From the NCBI GenBank assembly GCA_945946765.1, contig CAMEWS010000006.1, positions 1 to 53,271 on the forward strand: DNA of 53,271 nucleotides, read 5' to 3'. The translations under genes and the position numbers were made by a program. The stretch comes from an uncultured Clostridia bacterium. Lineage in GTDB: Bacteria > Cyanobacteriota > Vampirovibrionia > Gastranaerophilales > Gastranaerophilaceae. The notes beneath the pieces were generated by a model that searched no databases, had not been told where the DNA came from, and saw only the letters and a list, made by a program, of their open reading frames with translations. Every line of letters begins with the position of its first letter. Position 1 is the first letter of the stretch. Shown here in pieces: positions 16,801-25,062 of this stretch.

Positions 16801-17190
16801 ATGTCAAAAGTATTATTTTTAGTGTCACCTACATTGAACTCATTTGTTGATAAAAGAAAAGGTACAACAGGCAACAAGATTGACTGTGCTACAAAACATT
16901 TTGCAAATTCAATGATATCAAATGTTACAGTTGCAGGCTTAACAGGTGTAACAGCTCTTGCAGGCAGAGCCGCTCTTGGCAGAAGTGCTAACTTGGCTAA
17001 TATGGGATTCTTGAAAAAAGCTTGGACTTTAATCAATGCTGCGCCGAAACCTGTAAAAATTATTGCAGGCGCATTAGCAGGTTTAAGCATTCTTTACAGA
17101 ACTTACAAAGCCGGTGTAATCGAACAAAAATACATCGACAGAGCACAATTTGTAGACAACACATTCAAACCTGATGCTGAAGTAAAATAA
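16801..17190 (+). CDS. Small hypothetical protein with Gly/Ala-rich hydrophobic segments
   Basis: The 129-residue protein has two Ala/Gly-rich hydrophobic stretches (about 41-62, TVAGLTGVTALAGRAALG; and 84-101, IIAGALAGLSILYRTY) in a basic background, suggesting a small membrane-associated protein. I chose ATG 16801 because AAGGAAG lies 6 nt upstream; a longer frame from 16753 has no such site. A hairpin terminator follows at 17211-17240. I do not recognise the family. The minus-strand frame over it at 16635-17090 is taken as a shadow. Confidence 0.72.
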   Translation: MSKVLFLVSPTLNSFVDKRKGTTGNKIDCATKHFANSMISNVTVAGLTGVTALAGRAALGRSANLANMGFLKKAWTLINAAPKPVKIIAGALAGLSILYRTYKAGVIEQKYIDRAQFVDNTFKPDAEVK

Positions 17191-17210
17191 AACATAACAA
17201 ATTTATATAT

Positions 17211-17240
17211 AAAAAGCTCTTTTTAATAAAAGAGCTTTTT
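17211..17240 (+). terminator. Terminator after the 129-aa gene
   Basis: AAAAAGCTCTTTT and AAAAGAGCTTTTT form a 13-bp stem with a 4-nt loop and a T-run, 20 nt after the stop codon. Confidence 0.88.
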
Positions 17241-17321
17241 TATTGTAAAAAAAAGAAAATAAATATAGCAAAACTGCTTTGAACATGATACATGTATAAT
17301 ATAATTTGGTTGGAGAATAAT

Positions 17322-17603
17322 ATGATTACAATAAAAGATGTGGAACATGTTGCCAAACTGGCAAGACTTGAGCTTACGGAAGACGAAAAAGTTAAGTTTT
17401 CAAAACAGTTAGGCGATATTTTAAAATATGTTGAACAAATGAACGAAGTTGACACAACAAACGTTGAACCGATGAGTCACGCAATTCCTGTCGTTAATGT
17501 TATGCGAGAGGACAAGGTTGTATCTGAACAGACAAAAGAAGAACTTATGGCAAATGCGCCGGCAAAAGAGGACGGATTTTTCAGGGTCCCCAAAATAAAC
17601 TAA
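17322..17603 (+). CDS. gatC: Asp/Glu-tRNA amidotransferase subunit C
   Basis: GatC is the small stabilising subunit of the GatCAB complex, which converts Glu-tRNA(Gln) (and Asp-tRNA(Asn)) to the amidated form. The 93-residue protein shows the family pattern VEHVAKLARLELTEDE at the N terminus, LGDILKYVEQM in the middle, and LREDKV-like MREDKV with FFRVPKI at the end. ATG 17322 is chosen over an ATG at 17292 because GGAG lies 6 nt upstream; TATAAT at about 17295 could be the promoter. A terminator follows, so gatC is expressed alone; gatA and gatB are not in the window. Confidence 0.93.
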   Translation: MITIKDVEHVAKLARLELTEDEKVKFSKQLGDILKYVEQMNEVDTTNVEPMSHAIPVVNVMREDKVVSEQTKEELMANAPAKEDGFFRVPKIN

Positions 17604-17610
17604 ATATTCA

Positions 17611-17641
17611 AAAAGCTTAGAGGCAAACCCTCTAAGCTTTT
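17611..17641 (+). terminator. Terminator after gatC
   Basis: AAAAGCTTAGAGG pairs with CCTCTAAGCTTTT in a 13-bp stem with a 5-nt loop and T-run, 7 nt after the stop codon. It separates gatC from pyrG. Confidence 0.92.
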
Positions 17642-17684
17642 TAACTTTTGAAAAAAATAAAATTAATAAAGATAAGGGGTAATT

Positions 17685-19304
17685 ATGGCAACTAAATTTA
17701 TTTTTGTTACAGGCGGTGTTGTATCATCACTGGGAAAAGGTATTGTAGCAGCATCCTTGGGGAAACTGCTTAAAGCAAGAGGTTTTTCCGTTGTAATACA
17801 AAAATTTGACCCCTATATAAACGTAGACCCAGGAACAATGAGCCCGTTTCAACACGGTGAAGTTTTTGTAACAGATGACGGGGCGGAAACAGACCTTGAC
17901 CTTGGTCACTACGAAAGATTTACAGATACATCTTTAGGCAAAGTAAACAACGTAACATCGGGAAGCATCTATTCAACCGTAATCAAAAAAGAAAGAAAAG
18001 GTGAATACCTTGGTGCAACCGTCCAAACAATTCCGCATATTACAAACGAAATTAAATCAAGAATAAAAAAAGCTGCGTCACAATTTAAACCTGATTTTTT
18101 AATTATTGAAATAGGCGGAACAATCGGTGACATTGAAAGTTTACCGTTCATTGAATCAATAAGACAGTTCAAAACAGAAATCGGATACGGAAACAGTATT
18201 AATATCCATGTAACCCTGATACCTTACTTGCCTACATCGGGAGAGCTCAAAACAAAACCTTCACAACACAGTGTTTCCGTTTTAAGAAGTTACGGATTAC
18301 AGCCCGAGATTTTGGTTTGCCGCACAACAAAACCAATCCCTAAAAAAGAAAAAGAAAAACTTGCACTGTTTTGTTCCGTTCCTGCTGATGCGGTTATTGA
18401 GTGTAAAGACTTAAAATCAATTTACGAAGTACCGCTTGCATTGGAAGACCAAAATATGGCGCACGTTGTTTTACAAAGATTGCAATTACTGGACAAAAAA
18501 CCAAATCTCGACAGTTGGAGAAAGCTTGTTGATACAATCAAAAACCCGACAAAAACATTTAAGATTGCAATTGCAGGCAAATATACAGGTTTATCGGATG
18601 CCTACATTTCTGTCGTTGAATCCTTAAAACATGCCGGATATTCTCACCAAGCAAAAATCGACATCAAATGGATAAATTCCGAAGAATGTACGGATATGAA
18701 AAAAACAAAAGAAATTCTTAGCGATGTCGACGGACTTGTTGTCCCCGGAGGTTTCGGAGTAAGGGGTATTGAAGGCAAACTGAATGCAATCAGATACGCA
18801 AGAGAAAATAATCTTCCGTTTTTAGGTTTATGTCTTGGTATGCAATGTGCCGTAATTGAATATGCAAGAAACGTTGTAGGTTTAAAAGATGCAAACTCAA
18901 TGGAATTTAACGAAGGTACACCGTACCCCGTTATCGATATTATGCTTGAACAAAAGAATATTGAAGAAATGGGCGGTACAATGCGTTTGGGTAAATATGA
19001 CTGCGTTCTTCAAAAAGGAACAAAAGCTTATGAAGCCTACGGTAAAGTAAAAACCATATCAGAACGTCACCGCCATAGATATGAAGTAAACAACGAATAC
19101 AAAGAACAGATTGAAAAAGCAGGTTTGGTCTTTTCCGGCATGTCGCCTGACGGACAACTTTGTGAAATTGTTGAATATCCTAAAAACGACTGGTTTGTGG
19201 CTTGCCAATTCCATCCGGAATTCAAATCTCGCCCTGAACATCCGCACCCGTTATTTGCAGGATTAATTAATGCGATAAATGCAAGAAATTCAAATAAAAA
19301 ATAA
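17685..19304 (+). CDS. pyrG: CTP synthase
   Basis: CTP synthase aminates UTP to CTP with glutamine and ATP. The 539-residue protein has the N-terminal synthase domain ([21 protein letters not shown]-loop at 7-26, [20 protein letters not shown]) and the C-terminal class I glutamine amidotransferase domain: [15 protein letters not shown] with the nucleophile Cys383, and FHPEF for the catalytic His/Glu. The length is normal for the family. AAGGGG lies 6 nt upstream of the ATG. It stands between the gatC terminator and a large repeat-containing spacer. Nothing is out of order in the active sites. Confidence 0.98.
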   Translation: MATKFIFVTGGVVSSLGKGIVAASLGKLLKARGFSVVIQKFDPYINVDPGTMSPFQHGEVFVTDDGAETDLDLGHYERFTDTSLGKVNNVTSGSIYSTVIKKERKGEYLGATVQTIPHITNEIKSRIKKAASQFKPDFLIIEIGGTIGDIESLPFIESIRQFKTEIGYGNSINIHVTLIPYLPTSGELKTKPSQHSVSVLRSYGLQPEILVCRTTKPIPKKEKEKLALFCSVPADAVIECKDLKSIYEVPLALEDQNMAHVVLQRLQLLDKKPNLDSWRKLVDTIKNPTKTFKIAIAGKYTGLSDAYISVVESLKHAGYSHQAKIDIKWINSEECTDMKKTKEILSDVDGLVVPGGFGVRGIEGKLNAIRYARENNLPFLGLCLGMQCAVIEYARNVVGLKDANSMEFNEGTPYPVIDIMLEQKNIEEMGGTMRLGKYDCVLQKGTKAYEAYGKVKTISERHRHRYEVNNEYKEQIEKAGLVFSGMSPDGQLCEIVEYPKNDWFVACQFHPEFKSRPEHPHPLFAGLINAINARNSNKK

Positions 19305-19373
19305 AAATATTTATTGCAACAAGTTATTATACAACGCTTCGTATAGTATTTTCATAAAACATGTTCTTATTTT

Positions 19374-19686
19374 GTTTGAGGCGGCTTCGCTTGTAGAAGT
19401 GTAACGGTGTGCGAATGACGCAAAGTCTAGCATTTTGCACTCTGCCGAAAAAATGATTAAGTATCATTTTTGAGAGGGGTGACCCCATGCACTTGTTGCC
19501 TGTGCCGAACTTGTTAATAAGAATGAACTTGTTTTTTGCACAGGTTCAAGCGGATTTTCGGACGGACGGAGTCCGGATAGCGAAGATATTGAGCCGACTT
19601 GTGCAACGCACAGAAGGCGAAACTATCTGAGCGTAGAGAAAATCCAAGACAGTAGTCGGAGTCAGTTGACAATATGAAATATTTAA
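19374..19686 (-). repeat. Mosaic intergenic repeat, copy B (longest copy, 313 nt)
   Basis: Read on the minus strand it runs: AT-rich lead TTAAATATTTCATATTG; module 1 TCAACTGACTCCGACTACTG; a variable module of about 85 nt; module 2 with the long-range inverted repeat CCTGTGC...GCACAGG; CAAGTGCATGGGGTCA; a stem-loop module at 19449-19471 between CCCCTCTC and TCGGCAGAGTGC; and the 3' module ending CCGCCTCAAAC. The same modules occur at 1-70, 31419-31596 and 53049-53271, some reordered or missing. No terminal inverted repeat or target duplication like that of an insertion sequence is visible. Confidence 0.92.
19449..19471. other. Stem-loop module inside repeat copy B
   Basis: AAAAATGAT and ATCATTTTT form a perfect 9-bp stem with a 5-nt loop. 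The flanks match those of the differently sequenced stem-loop at 53180-53206. Confidence 0.8.
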
Positions 19687-19750
19687 AAATTTTACAACTT
19701 TCCTTAAAATACAGAAAACAGATGTTTAAAAATCTGCAAAATGTGGTATA

Positions 19751-19756
19751 TATAAT
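19751..19756 (+). promoter_or_regulatory. Likely -10 element of surE
   Basis: TATAAT precedes the surE start by 24 nt and the GGAG ribosome-binding site by 14 nt, predicting a leader of about 18 nt. No strong -35 is seen. Confidence 0.45.
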
Positions 19757-19780
19757 ATGGTACAGCAATAGGAGTGTGTG

Positions 19781-20584
19781 ATGAATATACTGATTTCAAA
19801 TGATGACGGTATTATGGCAAACGGTATCAGAGCGCTGACAGAAGCATTAAGCTGTGAACACGATGTTTATGTAATTGCGCCTGACAGAGAAAGAAGTGCG
19901 GCAGGTCACTCATTAACCTTGCACACTCCTTTAAGAGTAGAAGAACTTGACCCTAAGTTTGGTGCAAAAAGAAACTGGGTAACAACAGGTACTCCGGGTG
20001 ACTGCGTAAAAATCGGACTTAGTGCAATTTTGGAACCTCATGAAATGCCTGATTTGGTAATTTCCGGTATAAATCACGGCCCGAACCTTGGTGCGGATAT
20101 TCTGTATTCGGGTACGGTAAGTTGTGCATTGGAAGGTGCAATGCTCGGCTATCCCGCTATTGCAACATCTCTTGCAGGACTTCATTGCGAGTTGGAAAAT
20201 TTCACTTTTGCCGCTAACTTTATGGCAAAATTTGTAAACAAAATCAAAGAAATTAACTTCCCTCAAAAATCCATTCTCAATATCAACTTCCCTTCTCTTG
20301 AAGAAGAAGACGTTGCGGGTATTGCAATCACAAAACTCGGGACAAGAATGTTTACAAGCACCTATGACAAACGTGTTGACCCCAGAGGCAAAATATATTA
20401 CTGGCTTGCAGGCGAGTTGATTGAATATGATGAAAATGACGGAACTGACATAAATGCAGTGCGTATGAACAAGGTATCCATAACACCGATTACTTTTGAA
20501 ATGACACATCAAAGTATTATGAAAGACCTTGAAAAAGCTTTTTGCGGCGAAGAATCCTGTGACTGGTTCGGACCGAAAGAATAG
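19781..20584 (+). CDS. surE: 5'/3'-nucleotidase SurE
   Basis: SurE is a metal-dependent phosphatase that removes phosphate from nucleoside monophosphates and aids survival in stationary phase. The 267-residue protein begins MNILISNDDG with the metal-binding Asp8/Asp9. It also has APDRERSAAGHSLT, GTPGDCVKI, VISGINHGPNLGADILYSGT and the usual C-terminal region. ATG 19781 is chosen over GTG 19778 because GGAG lies 6 nt upstream of the ATG. It is just downstream of the repeat and 68 nt upstream of wecB; a hairpin between the two may affect expression of wecB. Confidence 0.95.
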   Translation: MNILISNDDGIMANGIRALTEALSCEHDVYVIAPDRERSAAGHSLTLHTPLRVEELDPKFGAKRNWVTTGTPGDCVKIGLSAILEPHEMPDLVISGINHGPNLGADILYSGTVSCALEGAMLGYPAIATSLAGLHCELENFTFAANFMAKFVNKIKEINFPQKSILNINFPSLEEEDVAGIAITKLGTRMFTSTYDKRVDPRGKIYYWLAGELIEYDENDGTDINAVRMNKVSITPITFEMTHQSIMKDLEKAFCGEESCDWFGPKE

Positions 20585-20612
20585 TTTATAGACTACACAA
20601 AATTATTTGATA

Positions 20613-20618
20613 TATAAT
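20613..20618 (+). promoter_or_regulatory. -10 element inside the hairpin upstream of wecB
   Basis: TATAAT predicts a transcription start near 20625, inside the 5' arm of the hairpin at 20614-20649. Transcripts from here would lack most of that arm. Confidence 0.45.
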
Positions 20619-20649
20619 ATCCTTGAACAAAAAAGTTCGAGGATATTAT
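20614..20649 (+). promoter_or_regulatory. Hairpin sequestering the wecB ribosome-binding site
   Basis: ATAATATCCTTGAAC pairs with GTTCGAGGATATTAT (15 bp including one G-U) around a 6-A loop. The GAGG/AGGA ribosome-binding site of wecB lies in the 3' arm, and the stem ends 3 nt before the ATG. With its trailing T-rich stretch it might alternatively end surE transcripts. Confidence 0.65.
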
Positions 20650-20652
20650 TTT

Positions 20653-21765
20653 ATGAAAAAAATCAAAGTATTAACCGTTTTTGGCACAAGACCCGAAGCT
20701 ATAAAAATGGCTCCGCTTGTAAAAGAATTTGAAAAATACCCCGAAACGTTTAAAAGCGTTGTTTGTGTAACGGCACAGCATCGTCAAATGCTTGATCAGG
20801 TTTTAAAACTTTTTGACATAAAACCTGATTATGACCTTAATATAATGAAACCTAATCAAAACCTTTGGACTATCACATCGGAAGTCCTTTTGCTTATGAA
20901 GGAGGTTTTTGAAGAATGTAAACCCGACATAGTATTGGTTCACGGTGACACAACAACATCTATGGCAGCAGCATTATCGGCATTTTACGCAAGAATACCC
21001 GTAGGACATGTGGAAGCAGGCTTGAGAACTTTTGACAAACATTATCCGTTCCCTGAAGAAATCAACAGGGTGTTTGCGGATGCGGTTTGTACATACCACT
21101 TTGCTCCTACTGAAACAAGTGTTGAAAATCTTGTTAAATCGGCAATTCCTAAAGAACATATCTACAAAACAGGCAACACCGTAATTGACGCATTGTTGCA
21201 TACTGTTGAAAACAACAAAGCTGATTTGAGTTATATAGGCTTAGACCCTAATTTAAAAACCATTTTATTAACTTCTCACAGACGAGAAAATTTTGGTGAA
21301 CCAATAAGAAATATTTGTAAAGCGGTTCTTGAATTGGTAGAAAAAAACAAAGATATTCAGGTTGTGTACCCCGTTCACCTTAATCCAAACGTACAACAAC
21401 CGGTAAAAGAACTTCTTGAAGGCAAAGAACGTATACATCTTATTGAACCAATGGAATATGCTCCATTTTGTTCTTTGATGAAAGAAGCGCATATTATCAT
21501 GACGGATTCAGGCGGAGTACAAGAAGAAGCACCATCTTTAGGTAAACCCGTTCTTGTGTTACGGTCAACAACTGAACGTCCCGAAGCTGTTGAATACGGA
21601 ACAGTGAAACTTGTCGGAACAAATACAAATAAAATTGTCGAAGAAGTACAAAAACTTTTGGACAATCCTGACGAATACAAAAAAATGTCCGAATCCATAA
21701 ACCCATACGGTGACGGTCTTTCTTGTCAAAGAATTGTTGAAATAATCAAAAAAGAATTGGCTTAA
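20653..21765 (+). CDS. wecB: UDP-N-acetylglucosamine 2-epimerase (non-hydrolysing)
   Basis: The enzyme interconverts UDP-GlcNAc and UDP-ManNAc, a precursor for surface polysaccharides. The 370-residue protein shows the family motifs VFGTRPEAIKMAPLV at the N terminus, TAQHRQMLD, VHGDTTTSMAAALSAFY, GHVEAGLRT, SHRRENFGEP and TDSGGVQEEAP near the C terminus. Length is standard. ATG 20653 is preferred over an upstream in-frame ATG at 20623 because GAGGAT sits 10 nt before it and the upstream start lies inside the hairpin. No other polysaccharide genes adjoin it; the GH13-like gene follows at 53 nt. Confidence 0.95.
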   Translation: MKKIKVLTVFGTRPEAIKMAPLVKEFEKYPETFKSVVCVTAQHRQMLDQVLKLFDIKPDYDLNIMKPNQNLWTITSEVLLLMKEVFEECKPDIVLVHGDTTTSMAAALSAFYARIPVGHVEAGLRTFDKHYPFPEEINRVFADAVCTYHFAPTETSVENLVKSAIPKEHIYKTGNTVIDALLHTVENNKADLSYIGLDPNLKTILLTSHRRENFGEPIRNICKAVLELVEKNKDIQVVYPVHLNPNVQQPVKELLEGKERIHLIEPMEYAPFCSLMKEAHIIMTDSGGVQEEAPSLGKPVLVLRSTTERPEAVEYGTVKLVGTNTNKIVEEVQKLLDNPDEYKKMSESINPYGDGLSCQRIVEIIKKELA

Positions 21766-21817
21766 TAAACAATATTTCAAAATATTGATAAAAACATCGG
21801 GCAAAAGAGGAGTAAAA

Positions 21818-24124
21818 ATGTTTTCTTTTTTCAAGAATTTAAATAAAAATAAACAAGAAAAAAAATTTGATGAAGAACTTTCAACTTTATTAAAAAAGCT
21901 GAAAGAAATATATGATTATAATTCTTTGCCAAAAGAGAAAAAAGATGACATAAAAAAAATTATCGAAAAAAACGGGTATTTGCCGTATTCATATATTCAA
22001 GCATTGGAAGAACTTTCCGAAGCCGAAATACTTTACGGGCTGGAAGTAAAATGGGAACTCAATAAAATTTATGACAGCGAAAAAGAAACTTTTTGCTTTG
22101 AAAATAATCAACTTTCACCCGCACAAAGAGCAGGGTTTAAAAACTCTGATTGGTTAAAAAAAGAACAGCATAACATAAAACTCATCAACCTTGCCGGGTT
22201 GGGTCACGGCAACAAAACAAAAGATACAGGCAAACTCATTGATTGGCTAAGGCAAGTACTTATATTACCCGCAGGACTTCCTGAAAAAGGAATTCTCGGC
22301 ACAACAATTTATCTTATACCGTTTCACCCGAGAGAATTCGGCTGTGCATACCTGCCTGTAAGCACAGAAGTCAGCCCGAATTTGGAAGACAAAAAAATAA
22401 CAGATAAACTTAAACTTGATACAAAACAACAAGTACAACTGTTTATAAAATTTGCACAGCTTGCAGGACACTGTGTAATTTATGACGTATTACCTCAAAC
22501 GGGAAGATTTTCCAAAATGGTGTTGGCAAAGCCTTTCATTGCACGCTGGTATGATATTAAAGAACTCATTACAAAACTGGAAACAGAAGCCGATTGGGCA
22601 TCCGAGCAAATAAAAAATGATTTTGACCCTGAAGATATTGAAATTGTACGGGATATCTACAAATCAACATTAAAAAAGGGCTCAAGCGATTTGTCGGAAC
22701 ACTACCAAGTAATATACAACAAGCTTGAAGAAATCATTGCACCAAAGAAAAAAGAGTTTTCCGATGCAATGATGAAAAAGGAAGAACAAATAAAAATTCA
22801 CAAAAAAGTCAAAGAAATTGTTGAAAAAATAAACAATTTAAAATCTTCCGACAATACTCAAGAAAGCGACATCACAAAACAAGGTGAAACAATAAAAGCA
22901 TTAATTGAAGAAGGTTTGTGGCCCGCCCCCGGGGGTGCTTGGTGTTCGGCAGGCACACCGATTTTTGACAGAATGTCAGAAACGGGTGACTATCCGATGT
23001 TCAAACACTTTGACTACAAGTGTGAAGATGTTACTCACTTTGCAAACCTTGATTGCCAAACACCATACTACTTTGTATGCCTTGAAACAGGAGAATACAA
23101 TGAGCCCGTAATTGATGTGTACATTGATTACTTAAGACAATTGCGAACAGACTACAATTTTGACGGTTTTAGAGTAGACCACATAGACCATATTGTTGAT
23201 GAAGTATCGGAAAAAGATGGTGTGCCTATCAGTTATCGTGCTCCAAGACGTGTTCTTGGCAGGGCAAACAGAGAAATGAAAAAAGACGTAGAACATTTTG
23301 CAACCCTAGCTGAATATATGCTTTGGGACAAATTCTACAAAGAATACCATGAAGATATGGATTTTGACGTATTATGGGGTAACGATATCATTTCTCAATT
23401 TTGCAAAAATCCGCAAACTATTGTTGATGACAATCAAGAACTTGAAAACTATAACTATAATGCTCCCGAAAAAACAGGAAATTTATCTATTTTAAAAACC
23501 TATAACAATCAAGACGGTGAATTTAGAGCAATAGACCAATACCCCGGACAATTGGGAGAAGACGGCGCACTGTTTAAATGGTTCAAATACAAATTTCTAC
23601 CGGGGGGCAAAAACGCACAACGCCCCGTAATGTTTATTGACGGTGATGAATCATTTACACAAACAGGGATTGAGAGTGTAATCGGCGAAGAAATTTCTAT
23701 GCGCCGCAACAAAAACCTTGAATTTTTCAACAAATTTAATGCAATAAATAAGTTTGCACTGGAAAATAAACTGACACGAGAAGGCGAAGCAAGAATTATT
23801 GTGCAAGATGATGACGGTTTTGTTTGTTGGATAATATCCAAAGATCCGCTTAAAGAAGCTATTATCGTTGCGGCAAATTACAATTCGCCGACAGAAAAAG
23901 TAACTGAAAACTCTAATACATTTACAAAATACGGAGAATCCGTATTCGATAAAACAGTTAACTTGCCTTGTGATTACTCAATTCTTGCGGAATATGTTTA
24001 TAAATCTGCCGACAAATCGGGTGAAGCGTTTTTTGATGAAGTTAAAACCGAAAATACTGAAGCAACTATTCACTTTGATGAATTAAAACCTGCAGAATTT
24101 AAAATATTTAGAATAAAAAAATAG
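21818..24124 (+). CDS. Alpha-amylase family (GH13-like) enzyme
   Basis: The 768-residue protein has a GH13-type (beta/alpha)8 signature in its second half: NFDGFRVDHIDH with the probable nucleophile Asp454, TLAEYML with the probable acid Glu499, and FIDGDES near 607, which may hold the third acid. YDVLPQTGRFSK near 237 could be region I. Between the first and second regions is a long Lys/Glu-rich insertion (about 290-365) that looks like a coiled coil, which is unusual. Family members act on alpha-glucans (glycogen, maltodextrin), and the lack of a signal peptide suggests a cytoplasmic glycogen or malto-oligosaccharide role. The exact reaction is uncertain. ATG 21818 has AGAGGAG 5 nt upstream. 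Confidence 0.75.
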   Translation: MFSFFKNLNKNKQEKKFDEELSTLLKKLKEIYDYNSLPKEKKDDIKKIIEKNGYLPYSYIQALEELSEAEILYGLEVKWELNKIYDSEKETFCFENNQLSPAQRAGFKNSDWLKKEQHNIKLINLAGLGHGNKTKDTGKLIDWLRQVLILPAGLPEKGILGTTIYLIPFHPREFGCAYLPVSTEVSPNLEDKKITDKLKLDTKQQVQLFIKFAQLAGHCVIYDVLPQTGRFSKMVLAKPFIARWYDIKELITKLETEADWASEQIKNDFDPEDIEIVRDIYKSTLKKGSSDLSEHYQVIYNKLEEIIAPKKKEFSDAMMKKEEQIKIHKKVKEIVEKINNLKSSDNTQESDITKQGETIKALIEEGLWPAPGGAWCSAGTPIFDRMSETGDYPMFKHFDYKCEDVTHFANLDCQTPYYFVCLETGEYNEPVIDVYIDYLRQLRTDYNFDGFRVDHIDHIVDEVSEKDGVPISYRAPRRVLGRANREMKKDVEHFATLAEYMLWDKFYKEYHEDMDFDVLWGNDIISQFCKNPQTIVDDNQELENYNYNAPEKTGNLSILKTYNNQDGEFRAIDQYPGQLGEDGALFKWFKYKFLPGGKNAQRPVMFIDGDESFTQTGIESVIGEEISMRRNKNLEFFNKFNAINKFALENKLTREGEARIIVQDDDGFVCWIISKDPLKEAIIVAANYNSPTEKVTENSNTFTKYGESVFDKTVNLPCDYSILAEYVYKSADKSGEAFFDEVKTENTEATIHFDELKPAEFKIFRIKK

Positions 24125-24445
24125 CAAAACCACAGTTTTGTAAACAAATATTACATGAATTAAAATCATGGAAACCATGATGTAGAGCGGATATACATGA
24201 TTGTAAAAAAAATGTTACCTTTTTGCACTCAAAAAACGCTATACAAACAAGGTTTTCGGTGCTTTAATAAATGTATTAAAGATTTTACTAATTGTCACCT
24301 TGAATTTATTTTAAGGTTCATACAATCATTAATTTCGAACAAGTTCGGAATATCAAAAATCAGAATATTATAATTTTTTGGGAGGAGATTTGGACGATTT
24401 CCAAATCTAAAAAAAGACCGATTTTCATATCGGTCATTTTTATTT
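24125..24445. other. Spacer with several short hairpins
   Basis: This 321-nt space between convergent genes has no credible open frame. It holds CAAAAC-CACA-GTTTTG at the start, CATGG-AAA-CCATG near 24168-24180, a TTCGAAC-aa-GTTCGGAA palindrome near 24336, AGATTTGG-7nt-CCAAATCT at 24386-24408, and the terminator at 24416-24435. A small RNA or a degenerate repeat is possible; nothing proves either. Confidence 0.5.
24416..24435 (-). terminator. Terminator after the HNH gene
   Basis: GACCGAT and ATCGGTC form a 7-bp stem with a 6-nt loop, flanked by A-runs and T-runs on both sides. It lies 10 nt beyond the stop of the minus-strand HNH gene and may act in both directions. Confidence 0.8.
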
Positions 24446-24961
24446 TTATGCACTTTGCGAATACCATTTCTGCCAATACAATTGGTCGGCATAAGAATAC
24501 TTTTTCATCTCATATTCAAAATAATCATCCGGTCTAAACGGACGGCGCAACAACTTCATCCCCGCTTCTTTCGGTGTTTTATCAGCTTTGTATTGATTAC
24601 ATTCTTTGCAACAGGTGACGATATTTTCCCAAATATCCGGTCCGAGCCTTGATTTTGGATACACATGGTCTAAAGTTAATTCCGATGCAGGAAACTTTTT
24701 GCCGCAATATTGGCAGGTATATTCATCCCGAACAAAAACATTTTCCCGACAAAAAGGCAGTTCCTTGTATGGAACTGCCACATTATACTTTAATTTAATA
24801 ATTTTAGGGATTTGTGTATTATCTACACTCAAATAATCCTCAAGATTCCGTATACTTTTTGCACACTGAGCTTTGCCGTTTATCAATAATTTCAGCGCCC
24901 GCCTCCAACTGCATATCCGAAGCGGTTTGTCTTCGCAATTCAATAAAAGCACGCTTGTCAT
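24446..24961 (-). CDS. HNH endonuclease family protein (free-standing)
   Basis: The 171-residue protein has a zinc-ribbon HNH fold: C83-x2-C86, LDHVYPKSR with His99, WENIVTCCKECN with Asn113, and C118-x2-C121. It resembles the short HNH proteins common in Cyanobacteria, which are single genes and not part of introns or restriction systems. HNH proteins cut or nick DNA with a metal ion; the target here is unknown. AAGAAAGA lies about 10 nt upstream of the ATG, and TATACT farther upstream may be its -10. A terminator follows closely, so it forms its own transcription unit. Confidence 0.88.
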   Translation of the reverse strand: MTSVLLLNCEDKPLRICSWRRALKLLINGKAQCAKSIRNLEDYLSVDNTQIPKIIKLKYNVAVPYKELPFCRENVFVRDEYTCQYCGKKFPASELTLDHVYPKSRLGPDIWENIVTCCKECNQYKADKTPKEAGMKLLRRPFRPDDYFEYEMKKYSYADQLYWQKWYSQSA

Positions 24962-25062
24962 AGTCAGAATCTTTCTTGTTGTTACATGTGTAGTATAACA
25001 TATTTTTATAAAAACAACAACCCTGTTAATTAAGAAAATATTTTGTATAATTAAAATCAGAT

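Larger units (their letters stand above)
19305..19780. other. Spacer pyrG-surE, occupied mainly by the mosaic repeat
   Basis: This 476-nt gap holds repeat copy B at 19374-19686, an AT-rich 94-nt stretch with a TATAAT at 19751-19756 that is a likely surE promoter, and 69 nt after pyrG with no clear terminator. The open frame of 84 codons on the minus strand here is the repeat itself. Confidence 0.75.

Noticed and set aside
16635-17090. 151-codon frame antisense to the 129-aa gene
   Set aside because: The plus-strand gene has a good ribosome-binding site and a terminator; the antisense frame has neither.
19514-19768. An 84-codon gene on the minus strand
   Set aside because: It lies almost wholly in repeat copy B and shares its ends with the frame at 53023-53262; treated as repeat sequence. 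The frame keeping is reported as a finding.
19931-20512. 193-codon frame antisense to surE
   Set aside because: SurE is certain on the other strand; the antisense frame is Cys-rich and unlike any protein.
24446-24961. HNH gene as part of a group I/II intron or phage terminase module
   Set aside because: No intron structure, reverse transcriptase or phage gene around it; it resembles free-standing cyanobacterial HNH proteins.
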